The notes below the pieces were generated by a model that was not told where the DNA came from, ran no database searches, and was given only the letters and a program-made list of their open reading frames with translations. A DNA stretch of 42,277 nt. Source: Clostridiales bacterium (GTDB taxonomy: Bacteria > Bacillota > Limnochordia > Darwinibacteriales > B1SED10-159). The stretch covers positions 1-42,277 of the forward strand of contig PWMW01000283.1 in assembly GCA_003559095.1 (NCBI GenBank). The letters run 5' to 3'. Made by a program: the position numbers and the translations under genes. This document shows, one piece after another, positions 16,833-25,175 of this stretch (position 1 is the stretch's first letter; each line of letters opens with the position of its first letter).

Positions 16833-18188
16833 GTGACTGCCAAAGCGCCTAACTTACCCACATACCGCCAAATTGCCGGTTTTTTTCTGCCGCTTTCCCT
16901 AACCAGCCTGATCATAACCCTATCACACTCCGTGGTCAATGCGGGTGTAGCGCGCACGCCCGAACCTGAACTGGCCTTAGCAGCCTACGCCCTTGCCCGC
17001 AGTCTTGTTATGCTCATCGAAAACCCCATGTTTATGGTGCGCCAAACAGCCGCATCCTTGGTTCGGGATCTAGAATCTTTTGAGCGCGTGCGTCGATTCG
17101 TCTATGCCCTGTCAGCGATCATTACCGGAATCTTGGGCATTATGGCTTTTACCCAGGTTGGTTATTGGATTCTAACGGACGCTATGGGAGCATCCCATGA
17201 CATTGCACACCAGGCACATGCGGCTTTGATGGTCTTGTTCCTCTTGCCTGTATTTACTGTTTCGCGCAATCTCTACCACGGTGTGGCCATCGTCGCCAGG
17301 CAGACCCTCCTGGTTCCCCTGTCGACCATGGTCCGACTGGTGGTGATGTCCAGCGTTGTCTTTGGACTGGCCCGTTTCACGGCCCTGCCTGGTGCGGTCA
17401 GTGCCAGCTTTGCCTTTACCTCTGCATTTTTGGTGGAATCTGCGGTGATGCGTTGGAAGGCCAAACCTCTACTGCGGTTACGCAATCGGTTTCCCAAGAC
17501 CAGTGAACAGCCAGCGGTGACATACCCAGATATCAGCCGTTTCTTCTTTCCTCTGGTAATAACCACATTCGTCGCCACATCCTTCGGGCCCTTGATCAAC
17601 ACCGGGTTGGCCAGGGCCGAAGGGCCAGAGATTGCTTTGGCCGCCTATTCCGTGGGGCACGGCTTGGCCATGATGATTCTAGCGCCCATCGGCATGCTGC
17701 ATCAGTGTACCCTTACCTTCACCAAGGTGTCGCTGCCCGAGACATTCCGGATCACCAAACGCTTTACAGCAGCCTTTTCCGTCCTAGCCTCGGTACTGTT
17801 GGCCCTGATAAGCTTTTCGCCCATGGGTCCGTGGGTCCTGACGCACCTCATGGGAGTTACACCAGCCGTCCGCGATGCGGCTCTTCCGGTTATGCAGGTT
17901 ATGAGTATGTTGCCGCTGCTCTTCGGCTGGCGAGAATACCTTTGGGGCATCTTGATGCAGCATCGAGCAACCAAACTCATTGGAGCAGGAAAGGCCGTGA
18001 ACTTAGGTGTTGTTGTGGCATCACTGATCGGCCTTTTGGCTGCCGGAATCCAAAATCCCGCCAGCGCCGGAGCATGGGCTATGGTCCTTGGTGAACTGGC
18101 TGACTGTATCATCCTGCACATTTACTATCATCGCACAGACATTTACGCCAAACGCCGCCGAGCTCTGCTGCTCGAACAAGAGCATTAG
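16833..18188 (+). CDS. MATE/MOP-superfamily-like multi-pass membrane protein
   Basis: 451 residues with about twelve hydrophobic segments and a basic C-terminal tail. The two halves repeat: FFLPLSLTSLIITLSHSVVN near residue 17 matches FFFPLVITTFVATSFGPLIN near residue 236, each followed by an NAGVAR or NTGLAR segment and then ELALAAYALARSL or EIALAAYSVGHGL. This internal duplication is the hallmark of the MATE/MOP flippase fold. It could be a drug/Na+ antiporter, a lipid-linked flippase or an ANK-like transporter; the substrate is not readable. The start is GTG 16833 behind AGGAGG. A plus-strand island with the superoxide reductase gene, but 278 bases separate them and each may have its own promoter. 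Confidence 0.75.
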   Translation: MTAKAPNLPTYRQIAGFFLPLSLTSLIITLSHSVVNAGVARTPEPELALAAYALARSLVMLIENPMFMVRQTAASLVRDLESFERVRRFVYALSAIITGILGIMAFTQVGYWILTDAMGASHDIAHQAHAALMVLFLLPVFTVSRNLYHGVAIVARQTLLVPLSTMVRLVVMSSVVFGLARFTALPGAVSASFAFTSAFLVESAVMRWKAKPLLRLRNRFPKTSEQPAVTYPDISRFFFPLVITTFVATSFGPLINTGLARAEGPEIALAAYSVGHGLAMMILAPIGMLHQCTLTFTKVSLPETFRITKRFTAAFSVLASVLLALISFSPMGPWVLTHLMGVTPAVRDAALPVMQVMSMLPLLFGWREYLWGILMQHRATKLIGAGKAVNLGVVVASLIGLLAAGIQNPASAGAWAMVLGELADCIILHIYYHRTDIYAKRRRALLLEQEH

Positions 18189-18466
18189 ACGTCACCTTCA
18201 CATTCGCAGGCTCTTGCGAACGGCCTTTGATGAGCTTCATAGGGTTTCCTTCCCGCAGAAGCTTTGTGACCTACGCCAGTCAGACTTGATCCCCGTATCC
18301 TGCACGGGCAGAGGCCGACAGCGCCCAACACTGGTTAAGCGGCGGTTGATCATCCACATTACAACCCAGCTTCTCGCGATTGATGGTAGGAACTCGCAAA
18401 GCATTAGCGAATTAATATACTAGATGATCCTTGGATCATCAACATTTTTTGGGAGGCGGTTTGTTC
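18189..18466 (+). other. Intergenic region upstream of superoxide reductase
   Basis: 278 bases. A small hairpin, TTCGCA/TGCGAA with a six-base loop near 18204-18221, follows the transporter gene but has no T tract. A -10-like TATACT lies at 18416-18421 without a convincing -35. It is followed by the 18-base palindrome described separately. No coding frame in it looks real. Confidence 0.4.
18423..18440 (+). promoter_or_regulatory. Perfect 18-bp palindrome in the superoxide reductase leader
   Basis: GATGATCCTTGGATCATC is a perfect inverted repeat with eight-base arms and a two-base centre. It starts two bases after a TATACT -10-like hexamer and 26 bases before the ATG. TTTTTT follows four bases later. 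It may be an operator for a redox or iron regulator, or an RNA hairpin acting as an attenuator or as the upstream gene's terminator. Confidence 0.5.
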
Positions 18467-18859
18467 ATGAAGAAATTCGGCGATATTCTGCGCAGTGGTG
18501 ATTGGAAGAACGAAAAGCACGTACCCGTCATCACGGCCCCGGAGACGGTCACAGCTGGAGAAGCCTTTGAGATCACCGTTGAAGTTGGCGCCGACATAGC
18601 CCACCCTAACACCACAGAACATCATATTCGTTGGATCAAGCTGGTATTCCAACCCGACGATGGTTTCGGCTACGAACTGGGCGATGTCCAGTTCACGGCT
18701 CACGGTGAAGCTGTAAAAGGTGCCAACGAAGGGCCGGCTTACACGGAACCTAAAGGCCTCTTCAAAGTGCAGTTGAAGCAAAGTGGAACACTTATGGCCA
18801 CGAGCTACTGTAACATCCATGGCATATGGGAGAATGCCAAAGCTATAGCCGTCAAGTAA
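18467..18859 (+). CDS. Superoxide reductase (neelaredoxin type)
   Basis: Reduces superoxide to hydrogen peroxide without making oxygen, using a mononuclear Fe(His)4Cys centre; rubredoxin is the usual donor. 130 residues with all ligand motifs: NEKHVPVI near residue 16 (Glu/Lys/His), HPNTTEHHI near residue 46, and the C-terminal CNIHG near residue 118 giving Cys and His. There is no N-terminal desulforedoxin Cys4 domain, so it is the one-iron class II type. The ATG at 18467 follows GGGAGGCGG. The frame opens earlier at 18431, but that would translate the palindrome. Marks the organism as an anaerobe with an oxidative-stress response. Confidence 0.95.
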   Translation: MKKFGDILRSGDWKNEKHVPVITAPETVTAGEAFEITVEVGADIAHPNTTEHHIRWIKLVFQPDDGFGYELGDVQFTAHGEAVKGANEGPAYTEPKGLFKVQLKQSGTLMATSYCNIHGIWENAKAIAVK

Positions 18860-18875
18860 CGCGAATCACGGCTAT

Positions 18876-18908
18876 AAAGAACCTGCCTTTTGCTAGGCAG
18901 GTTCTTTT
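18876..18908. terminator. Bidirectional terminator between superoxide reductase and murG
   Basis: AAAGAACCTGCC pairs with GGCAGGTTCTTTT around TTTTGCTA. The A and T runs on both sides serve both strands, ending the plus-strand superoxide reductase and the minus-strand murG. Its 3' arm encodes the last murG codons. Confidence 0.9.
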
Positions 18909-19960
18909 GCGTACGCCTGCAGAATATCCAAAATGACAGCAGTTCCATCACTGGCCGGCCACGCGGCCATGGCCGCCCTTTGAGACTCTCGCTGTTCCCA
19001 ACCAGCAGCGATCTCCGCAGCCAACACTTCCGCGGTCAAATCTTCTTCGGCTAAAACACGACTGAAGCCCTGTTTAGCAAAGGAGGCGGCATTGGCAATC
19101 TGATCGCCGCGACTGGACTTGCGCGACAAAGGCACCAGCAAATTCGGCTTCTTGAGGGCCAATAACTCGAACAGAGAATTGGCCCCGGCCCGACTGACCA
19201 CGAAGTCCGCCGCCGCCAAAAGATGCGGCAAGTCCTCAGCGGCATACTCGAACTGCCGATAGGCTGGATGTCCCTCAAGACTGCCATCCAGATTTCCCCG
19301 ACCGCACAGATGGATGATTTGATAGGTCCTGGTCAGAACATCCAGTGCCTGGCGCAGAACTCCATTGAGCACGGCCGAGCCCGAACTACCGCCCATGACT
19401 AAGAGCACAGGACGTCCAGGGGTGAACTGGCAGATGGCTAACCCTTGCGGGCGGTCGCCGGCAAACAAGGCCTCCCGCAGAGGTGTTCCCGTAACCGTAA
19501 CCTTGTTCTCTGCAAAGTGGGCGGCAGTTTCGGGAAAGGTCACGCACACTCGATCAGCGAAGGGCAGGACCAGACGATTGGCCAAGCCGGGCGTGATATC
19601 GGATTCATGGAGGACCACCGGGATCCGCCGCAGTTTCGCCGCCACCGCCACAGGGACGGAGACGAACCCGCCTTTGGAGAACACCACGGTGGGACGTATG
19701 CGCCCCAGCAGGACAAAGGCCTGGACCGTGCCCAGCAGTACACGGAGAGGATCCACGAAATTCCGCCAATCAAAATAGCGCCGCAGTTTCCCCGTGGCCA
19801 CCGGCGAATACGGGATGCCCGCGACCAAGGAACGCTCAATACCTTCTTTGCTGCCGATATAGTGCACATCCCAGCCCTGTTCCTTAAGCCTGGGAAGCAG
19901 TGCTAAGTGCGGAGTGACGTGGCCAGCGGTTCCCCCACCGGTCAAAACAATCACTGGCAT
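18893..19960 (-). CDS. murG: MurG-family UDP-GlcNAc:lipid I N-acetylglucosaminyltransferase
   Basis: Adds GlcNAc to lipid I to form lipid II at the cytoplasmic membrane face. 355 residues, GT-B fold: Gly-rich GGGTAGHVTPHLAL at residues 8-21, FSKGGFVSVPVAVAA near residue 95, HESDITPGLANRL near residue 120, and the donor-binding GGSSGSAVLNGVLRQ near residue 190. It stands alone rather than in a dcw cluster. The HESDxTPG motif, instead of the HEQNxxPG seen in dcw-type MurG, is a variant I associate with stand-alone MurG copies of Clostridia, so a second murG elsewhere is plausible. GAGGTGG precedes the ATG. Confidence 0.9.
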   Translation of the reverse strand: MPVIVLTGGGTAGHVTPHLALLPRLKEQGWDVHYIGSKEGIERSLVAGIPYSPVATGKLRRYFDWRNFVDPLRVLLGTVQAFVLLGRIRPTVVFSKGGFVSVPVAVAAKLRRIPVVLHESDITPGLANRLVLPFADRVCVTFPETAAHFAENKVTVTGTPLREALFAGDRPQGLAICQFTPGRPVLLVMGGSSGSAVLNGVLRQALDVLTRTYQIIHLCGRGNLDGSLEGHPAYRQFEYAAEDLPHLLAAADFVVSRAGANSLFELLALKKPNLLVPLSRKSSRGDQIANAASFAKQGFSRVLAEEDLTAEVLAAEIAAGWEQRESQRAAMAAWPASDGTAVILDILQAYAKEPA

Positions 19961-20293
19961 GCAGCCACCTCATTTCCTTTGCTGAAGAGGTATTTCCTTT
20001 CCTAGCGTACCAGATGGGGACAGCTTTTTGAACCCTGTTATGAAACATCGTACTCAGCTAACGAACACCCCCTGCAGACCTTGATGTACACGACTGGCAA
20101 GTGGATTGGCGTCTAGCTCGATGTTCCATCGTTAACGCGGCGCGTCTCTTCGCCGATCATCTCTCAACATATTCTCGCTTTCGGCGACCGCCCACCTGTG
20201 GTAAACTACAAGTAGATTATAAGCAATGGCCTTTGGTTTTGCTGGGGCGCTTGCGATGCCCGTGTTGGCCGTTGCTTGAGGAGGTCCTCGTTC
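19961..20293. other. Divergent intergenic region between murG and the ATP-grasp-like gene
   Basis: 333 bases holding the divergent start regions. On the minus strand TTCAAA and TACGCT with 17-base spacing may be a weak murG promoter. On the plus strand a -10-like TAAACT near 20201 with a poor -35 may serve the ATP-grasp-like gene. A short open frame (20226-20279) encodes a hydrophobic 17-residue peptide ending at the next ribosome site. No RNA gene or repeat was recognised. Confidence 0.35.
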
Positions 20294-21703
20294 TTGAATA
20301 GCCAATGTTGTGCCCAATCAATAACACACGCAGAAAGCACGTTGACGGAAGCCATTGCCGAAGCCAACCTCTATGCGAACCAGGATGATGTGGCTCCATT
20401 TCGTGTGGCCGCCGAGCCATTCCAGCTTGACGACGACAGCATGCAGGCCATTAGGACGTTGGGTCCGGCACTGTACCGTTTCAACGCCGCGGTGCAGGAA
20501 CTTTATTACGAGTCCAAGGAAGATCGGCAGCCTTCCTTTATCGCAGACTATCTAGATAAGGGAAAACCCGATCTTGTGAAAGACTATGCTCGTATGCGTC
20601 GTTTCCGCCCAGATGTACCGCGTATCATCCGACCGGATCTCATTCTGACGGAGACCGGGCTGGCGGCCACAGAATTGGACTCTGTCCCGGGCGGATTCGG
20701 CCTGACATCCAGCTTAGCCCAGCTTTACCATAAGCGGGGGTATCCTGTGGTAGGCGGCGCCGACGGCATTCCCCAAAACTTCATCGCAATGATCAAGGAT
20801 GTTTCTGGCATGGATCGGCCGACTACGGCCATCGCTGTTTCCGATGAAGCCGCAGACTATCTGGGAGAAATGCAGTGGCTGGCGTCCCACCTCAGACAAG
20901 AGGGATACGATGTTGAGGCTATCCATCCCAGGGATATTCAGTTCCAAGAAGATGGCCTGTACATGGGCACGGGTAAGCAGCGGCGGCGGATTCATGCCGT
21001 GTATCGCTTTTTTGAGCTCTTCGATCTCAAGAATATCCCCAAGATAGACCTGATTCTTTATGCAGTTCGCAAGCAGCTGGTGGCGATCACGCCCCCCATT
21101 AAGCATGTCTTCGAAGAAAAGCTGCTGTTCGGTCTGTTCCACCACCCACAACTGCAGAAGTATTGGCAGAAAAGTTTGGGCAGCGAAGTGTACCAGTTGC
21201 TGCAGCAGGTCTTTCCAGAAAGTTGGATCGTCGATAATCGGCCTCTGCCACCACACGCTATCATCCCCGGGCTCGAACGAGGCGGTGCACCGATTAACCA
21301 ATGGTCCCAATTGTTCGATGCCAGCAAGAAAGAGCGGGAACTGGTGCTCAAACTGAGCGGCTTTTCGCCTAATGCCTGGGGCAGCCGCGGCGTTACCATG
21401 GGCCATGACGTCAACGGCCAACAGTGGCGCGAAGCATTGCAGGACGCCCTAGATTCCTTCGACCAAGGCTCTCCCTTCGTGCTCCAACGCTTTCATAAGG
21501 GCAAGAAGGTGCAGGTGCGCTACCATCACGATAAGACCAACGATGTACGCACCATGAATGGCCGTGTCCGACTCTGCCCCTACTATTTCGTTAGGGGTGA
21601 AGACGTGGAATTGGGTGGCATTTTGGCAACTATTTGCCCTCTGAACAAAAAACTGATTCACGGAATGAGCGATGCTGTGATGGTACCCGTAAGGCAAACT
21701 TGA
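20294..21703 (+). CDS. ATP-grasp-like protein of unknown function
   Basis: 469 residues; I do not recognise a named family. Features suggest a carboxylate-amine ligase of the ATP-grasp superfamily, possibly the circularly permuted or glutathionylspermidine-synthase-like type: LTETGLAATELDSVPGGFG near residue 120; a Lys-rich middle; LKLSGFSPNAWGSRGVTMG near residue 355, which resembles a Gly-rich ATP-binding loop; FVLQRFHKGKKVQVRYHH near residue 395; and a C-terminal VRLCPYYFVRGEDVELGG then KKLIHGMSDAVMVP, which could hold metal or substrate residues. No signal peptide or membrane segment. The start TTG 20294 is chosen because GAGGAGGT precedes it by eight bases. It is 12 bases from lgt and clearly cotranscribed with it. 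Substrate unknown. Confidence 0.55.
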   Translation: MNSQCCAQSITHAESTLTEAIAEANLYANQDDVAPFRVAAEPFQLDDDSMQAIRTLGPALYRFNAAVQELYYESKEDRQPSFIADYLDKGKPDLVKDYARMRRFRPDVPRIIRPDLILTETGLAATELDSVPGGFGLTSSLAQLYHKRGYPVVGGADGIPQNFIAMIKDVSGMDRPTTAIAVSDEAADYLGEMQWLASHLRQEGYDVEAIHPRDIQFQEDGLYMGTGKQRRRIHAVYRFFELFDLKNIPKIDLILYAVRKQLVAITPPIKHVFEEKLLFGLFHHPQLQKYWQKSLGSEVYQLLQQVFPESWIVDNRPLPPHAIIPGLERGGAPINQWSQLFDASKKERELVLKLSGFSPNAWGSRGVTMGHDVNGQQWREALQDALDSFDQGSPFVLQRFHKGKKVQVRYHHDKTNDVRTMNGRVRLCPYYFVRGEDVELGGILATICPLNKKLIHGMSDAVMVPVRQT

Positions 21704-21715
21704 TGGAGGTGACCT

Positions 21716-22462
21716 ATGTTCTTTGATGCTGATCCTGTAGCGTTTACCGTCGGTTCCTTGTCCATCTACTGGTACGGTATCTTCATGGCCATCACGTTTG
21801 TGACAGGCTATGCGGCCGTTCGACATTTGGCCCTTCATTACGGAATGAAACCAGCAGCTGTTGACGATGTGATGTTCAAAGGCGCTATTACGATCTTCGT
21901 TGGAGCTCGTTTGGGTGTTGTGGTCACCAACCTCCCGTATTATCTTTCTAATCCTCTGGAGATTGTCGCCAGACCGGGTCTGGGGTCCCATGGAGCCGTC
22001 ATTGCCGTGATGATCGTAGGTTTGTACCTAGTGCGCAGAGCTAACCTTAACTATTGGCGCATGGCCGATGCAGCGGCGATTCTCTTCCCCATCGGCCACA
22101 TCTTCATCCGCTTGGGTAACTTTGTCAACGGTGAGCTTCACGGCACGGCCACGGGTCTGCCTTGGGCGGTGCAGTTCCGAACCACTATCGAACCGGTCCA
22201 CCCCGTACAGCTCTATGAAGCGGGCTTTTCCCTGCTGTTCCTGCCTCTGGCGTGGTACTGGGCAAAGAACCCGCAGTACCCTGGCTACGCGTTTTTCCGG
22301 ATTGTCCTTGTGCACTCCCTGGTTCGTCTGGGGCTGGACTCCCTCCGTCCCCACACAACCCTGATCGGACCCTTCGTCTTGACGCAGTGGCTTGCATTGA
22401 CCTTGGCCATCTTCTGCGCAGTAATGATCGCCTATAAAGAAAAGAACCCTTCCCGGGCTTGA
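21716..22462 (+). CDS. lgt: Prolipoprotein diacylglyceryl transferase
   Basis: Transfers diacylglycerol from phosphatidylglycerol to the lipobox Cys of prelipoproteins, the first step of lipoprotein maturation. 248 residues with about seven membrane spans. Recognisable segments: IYWYGIFMAITF near residue 17, GARLGVVVTNLPYYL near residue 62, LGSHGAVIAVMIVG near residue 88 (the essential His), the Lgt signature RLGNFVNGELHG near residue 132, and HPVQLYEAG near residue 157. The ATG follows GGAGGTGACCT. Second gene after the ATP-grasp-like gene. Slightly short but complete. Confidence 0.93.
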   Translation: MFFDADPVAFTVGSLSIYWYGIFMAITFVTGYAAVRHLALHYGMKPAAVDDVMFKGAITIFVGARLGVVVTNLPYYLSNPLEIVARPGLGSHGAVIAVMIVGLYLVRRANLNYWRMADAAAILFPIGHIFIRLGNFVNGELHGTATGLPWAVQFRTTIEPVHPVQLYEAGFSLLFLPLAWYWAKNPQYPGYAFFRIVLVHSLVRLGLDSLRPHTTLIGPFVLTQWLALTLAIFCAVMIAYKEKNPSRA

Positions 22463-22481
22463 ACGGTGAAGGGTTCTTTTA
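22441..22481. terminator. Bidirectional terminator between lgt and leuS
   Basis: AAAGAACCCTTC pairs with GAAGGGTTCTTTT around a CCGGGCTTGAACGGT loop, with A and T runs on each side. It ends the converging lgt and leuS transcripts and overlaps the last lgt codons. Confidence 0.88.
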
Positions 22482-24878
22482 TTAGCGTACCACGAGGTTC
22501 AAGATGCGTCCGGGTACGTAAATAGCCTTGACGATCTGTTTTGTGGCCAGAGCATTGGCCACAGCTGTTACACCTTTGGCGGTGGCCAACACATCAGCCT
22601 CACCAGCAGTGACCGGGACCGTCACTGTACCTCGGGTCTTACCGTTTACCTGCACCGCTACCGTCACTTCATCTTCCACCAACTTAGCAGGATCTGCTTC
22701 AGGCCAATCAGCGGTGAACACCGAGGATTCGTGACCCATGTGGGCCCATACTTCCTCAGCCAAGTGAGGGGCCATGGGTGCCAGCAGAATGGTAAACGTC
22801 TCGAGACTTTGGCGATCCACGGTCTGACCCGTCTCGTTCAAGTACTCCATAAAGGCACTAACAGCCGTATTGAGCTTGAAGGACTCGATCCGTTCGCTCA
22901 CAGTTTTGATCAAGCGATGCAGCCGCTTCTCTCCGGCAGTAGTTGGTTGGGGCTGCTCTTGAACGCTGCGCACAGCCAAATTCCACACCCGTTGGATGAA
23001 ACGATGAATGCCTTCAATACCACCGTCCATCCATTCTGCATCCACTTCTGGAGGGCCAATGAACAATTGGTACATCCGCAGTGCGTCTGCACCGTAATGC
23101 TCGACCAACTCGTCGGGATTTACGACGTTGCCCTTGGATTTGCTCATCTTGGCACCGTCTTTGCAGATCATACCCTGGTTGAAGAGACGCTTGAAGGGCT
23201 CATCAAAGCCCACCACACCAATGTCCTTGAGAAACATAGTGTAAAAGCGCGAATAGAGCAAATGGAGTACAGCGTGTTCCACACCACCCACGTACAGATC
23301 CACCGGCATCCAATACTTCAGAGCTTTCTCCGAGGCCAGTTCGGCATCATTGCGGGGATCGGTGTAGCGCAAAAAATACCAGCATGAGCCCGCCCACTGC
23401 GGCATGGTGTTCGTTTCTCGTTTGGCTGCGCCGCTGCACTGAGGGCATGTGGTATTAACCCAATCGGCGATGGCGGCCAAGGGCGATTCACCGGTTCCAG
23501 TGGGCTGGTAGCGCTCCACCTCAGGCAGACGGATAGGCAGTTCCGCTTCGGGTACCGGCACTTCTCCGCAATCTGGGCAGTGAACGATGGGAATGGGTTC
23601 ACCCCAATATCGCTGGCGGGAAAATACCCAATCCCGCATCTTGTACTGTACCTTGGCTTCACCTAGACCTCCCTCGGCCAACAGCGCAACCACTTTGGCC
23701 TTGCCTTCCTCACTGGCCATACCGTCAAACGTACCGGAGTTGACCATAATACCATCCATAACAAATGGCAGCTCGGGAATGGTCCCGTCTCGGTGGGCAA
23801 TGACCGGACGAATGGCGAGATCGAATTTCTGAGCGAACTCGTAGTCCCGCTCATCATGGGCCGGCACGGCCATAATGGCCCCGCTGCCGTAGTCGATCAA
23901 CACGTAGTCACTGATCCAGATGGGAATTCGTTCGTCATTGACGGGATTGATGGCGTAAGCGCCGGTAAACACACCGGTCTTTTCTTTGGCCGCCATGCGC
24001 TCCACAGAGGATTTGCTGGCTGCTTCTTCAATGTAAGCGGCCACAGATTCCCGCTGGTCGGGCGTGGTAATTTCATTGACCAATGCATGTTCTGGAGCCA
24101 AAACCATATAGGTGGCGCCAAACAGTGTGTCTGGCCGCGTGGTGAAGACCTCCATCGTATCCGGACGATCCTCCACGGCAAAGTGAATGACAGCCCCTTC
24201 GCTGCGGCCAATCCACGACTCCTGCATGCGCAGAACTTTGTCGGGCCAATCCAAGGTTTTGAGACTATCCAACAGGCGGTCGGCATAGGCGGTGATTTTC
24301 AGCATCCACTGTTTGAGATTCTTTTTTTCCACTTCGGAGCCACAGCGCTCACACTGCCCGGCCACCACTTCTTCATTGGCCAATCCCGTCAGACAGGATG
24401 GACAGAAGTTGATGGGCATCTCCTTCTGGTAAGCCAAGCCCTTTTTGTACATCTGCAGAAAAATCCACTGTGTCCAACGGAAGTAGTCCGGATCGGTGGT
24501 GCTGACTTCCCGTGACCAGTCATACATAGCTCCGATCTCGTACAGTTGCCGCTTGAAGTTTTCGATATTTTGATCCGTCGAAATGGATGGGTGAATGCCC
24601 TTCTTGATGGCATCATTCTCAGCCGGCAGTCCGAAGGCATCCCAGCCCATGGGATGGAGAACCTGAAAGCCCTGCAGGGTCTTGTAGCGGCTCCAGACGT
24701 CACTCAGTACGTAGCCTCGCCAATGCCCCACATGGAGCCCAGACCCAGAAGGGTATGGGAACATGTCCAAACAGTAGAACTTCGGTTTCTCCGTTTCCAT
24801 CTTCACTTCATGGGCGCCCGTATCTTCCCAATGTTGGCGCCAGCGCTTTTCCACTTTCTTGTGATTGTACATCGCCAT
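22482..24878 (-). CDS. leuS: Leucyl-tRNA synthetase
   Basis: Class I synthetase, 798 residues. HIGH-type motif HVGHWRGYVLSD near residue 48; zinc/CP segments with CPSCLTGLANEEV and CERCG near residues 158-180; the CP1 editing domain with FTTRPDTLFGATYMVLAPEH near residue 245; a second Cys pair set, CPDCG and CPQCSG, near residues 430 and 490; the KMSKS loop KMSKSKGNVVNPDELV near residue 575; and a C-terminal anticodon-binding and tail region. The ATG at 24878 follows GGGGGGAGAT; an ATG two codons later is the only alternative. Controlled by its own promoter and a Leu T-box. Confidence 0.98.
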   Translation of the reverse strand: MAMYNHKKVEKRWRQHWEDTGAHEVKMETEKPKFYCLDMFPYPSGSGLHVGHWRGYVLSDVWSRYKTLQGFQVLHPMGWDAFGLPAENDAIKKGIHPSISTDQNIENFKRQLYEIGAMYDWSREVSTTDPDYFRWTQWIFLQMYKKGLAYQKEMPINFCPSCLTGLANEEVVAGQCERCGSEVEKKNLKQWMLKITAYADRLLDSLKTLDWPDKVLRMQESWIGRSEGAVIHFAVEDRPDTMEVFTTRPDTLFGATYMVLAPEHALVNEITTPDQRESVAAYIEEAASKSSVERMAAKEKTGVFTGAYAINPVNDERIPIWISDYVLIDYGSGAIMAVPAHDERDYEFAQKFDLAIRPVIAHRDGTIPELPFVMDGIMVNSGTFDGMASEEGKAKVVALLAEGGLGEAKVQYKMRDWVFSRQRYWGEPIPIVHCPDCGEVPVPEAELPIRLPEVERYQPTGTGESPLAAIADWVNTTCPQCSGAAKRETNTMPQWAGSCWYFLRYTDPRNDAELASEKALKYWMPVDLYVGGVEHAVLHLLYSRFYTMFLKDIGVVGFDEPFKRLFNQGMICKDGAKMSKSKGNVVNPDELVEHYGADALRMYQLFIGPPEVDAEWMDGGIEGIHRFIQRVWNLAVRSVQEQPQPTTAGEKRLHRLIKTVSERIESFKLNTAVSAFMEYLNETGQTVDRQSLETFTILLAPMAPHLAEEVWAHMGHESSVFTADWPEADPAKLVEDEVTVAVQVNGKTRGTVTVPVTAGEADVLATAKGVTAVANALATKQIVKAIYVPGRILNLVVR

Positions 24879-24893
24879 TGTCGATCTCCCCCC

Positions 24894-25141
24894 AAAAATA
24901 AAAGGACCTCTTCGACTCTGTTCGAGGCGAAGAGATCCGCGGTACCACTCGATTTGGTGCAGCTATGCACCCACTCCATTCCGGTAACGGCGGATGCCGC
25001 CCAAGCCTACTGACCACAGGGTTCAGCCGGGACTCCGAGGTGAGTTCATCACTTCTCCAGTACCGCTTCGCAGCGTTCCGCGGCTCTCTGCAACTGGCAG
25101 AAATGAATACTATTCCTCATCAGCGTTTTCGTATAGGTCTA
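24894..25141 (-). promoter_or_regulatory. T-box riboswitch, leucine (leuS leader)
   Basis: The T-box GAGTGGTACCGCGG lies at 24950-24937 on the minus strand. The terminator GATCTCTTCG...CGAAGAGGTCC runs into TTTTATTTTT (24937-24894). In Stem I, GAGG pairs with CCTC. The specifier loop shows AATAGTA on the 5' side and GATGAA-CTC-A on the 3' side, so the specifier is CTC (25044-25042), a leucine codon. Confidence 0.95.
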
Positions 25142-25146
25142 AAGGT

Positions 25147-25175
25147 ATTATACGGCAATCCGTTCCCATTGACAA
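25147..25175 (-). promoter_or_regulatory. Sigma-A promoter of leuS
   Basis: TTGTCA (25175-25170), a 17-base spacer and TATAAT (25152-25147) on the minus strand, starting transcription at the T-box leader. Confidence 0.9.

Noticed and set aside
18404-18820. A 138-residue minus-strand open frame opposite superoxide reductase
   Set aside because: Antisense shadow of a gene with all iron-ligand motifs.
20714-21421. A 235-residue minus-strand open frame opposite the ATP-grasp-like gene
   Set aside because: Shadow frame; the plus-strand protein has coherent motifs, a ribosome site and coupling to lgt.
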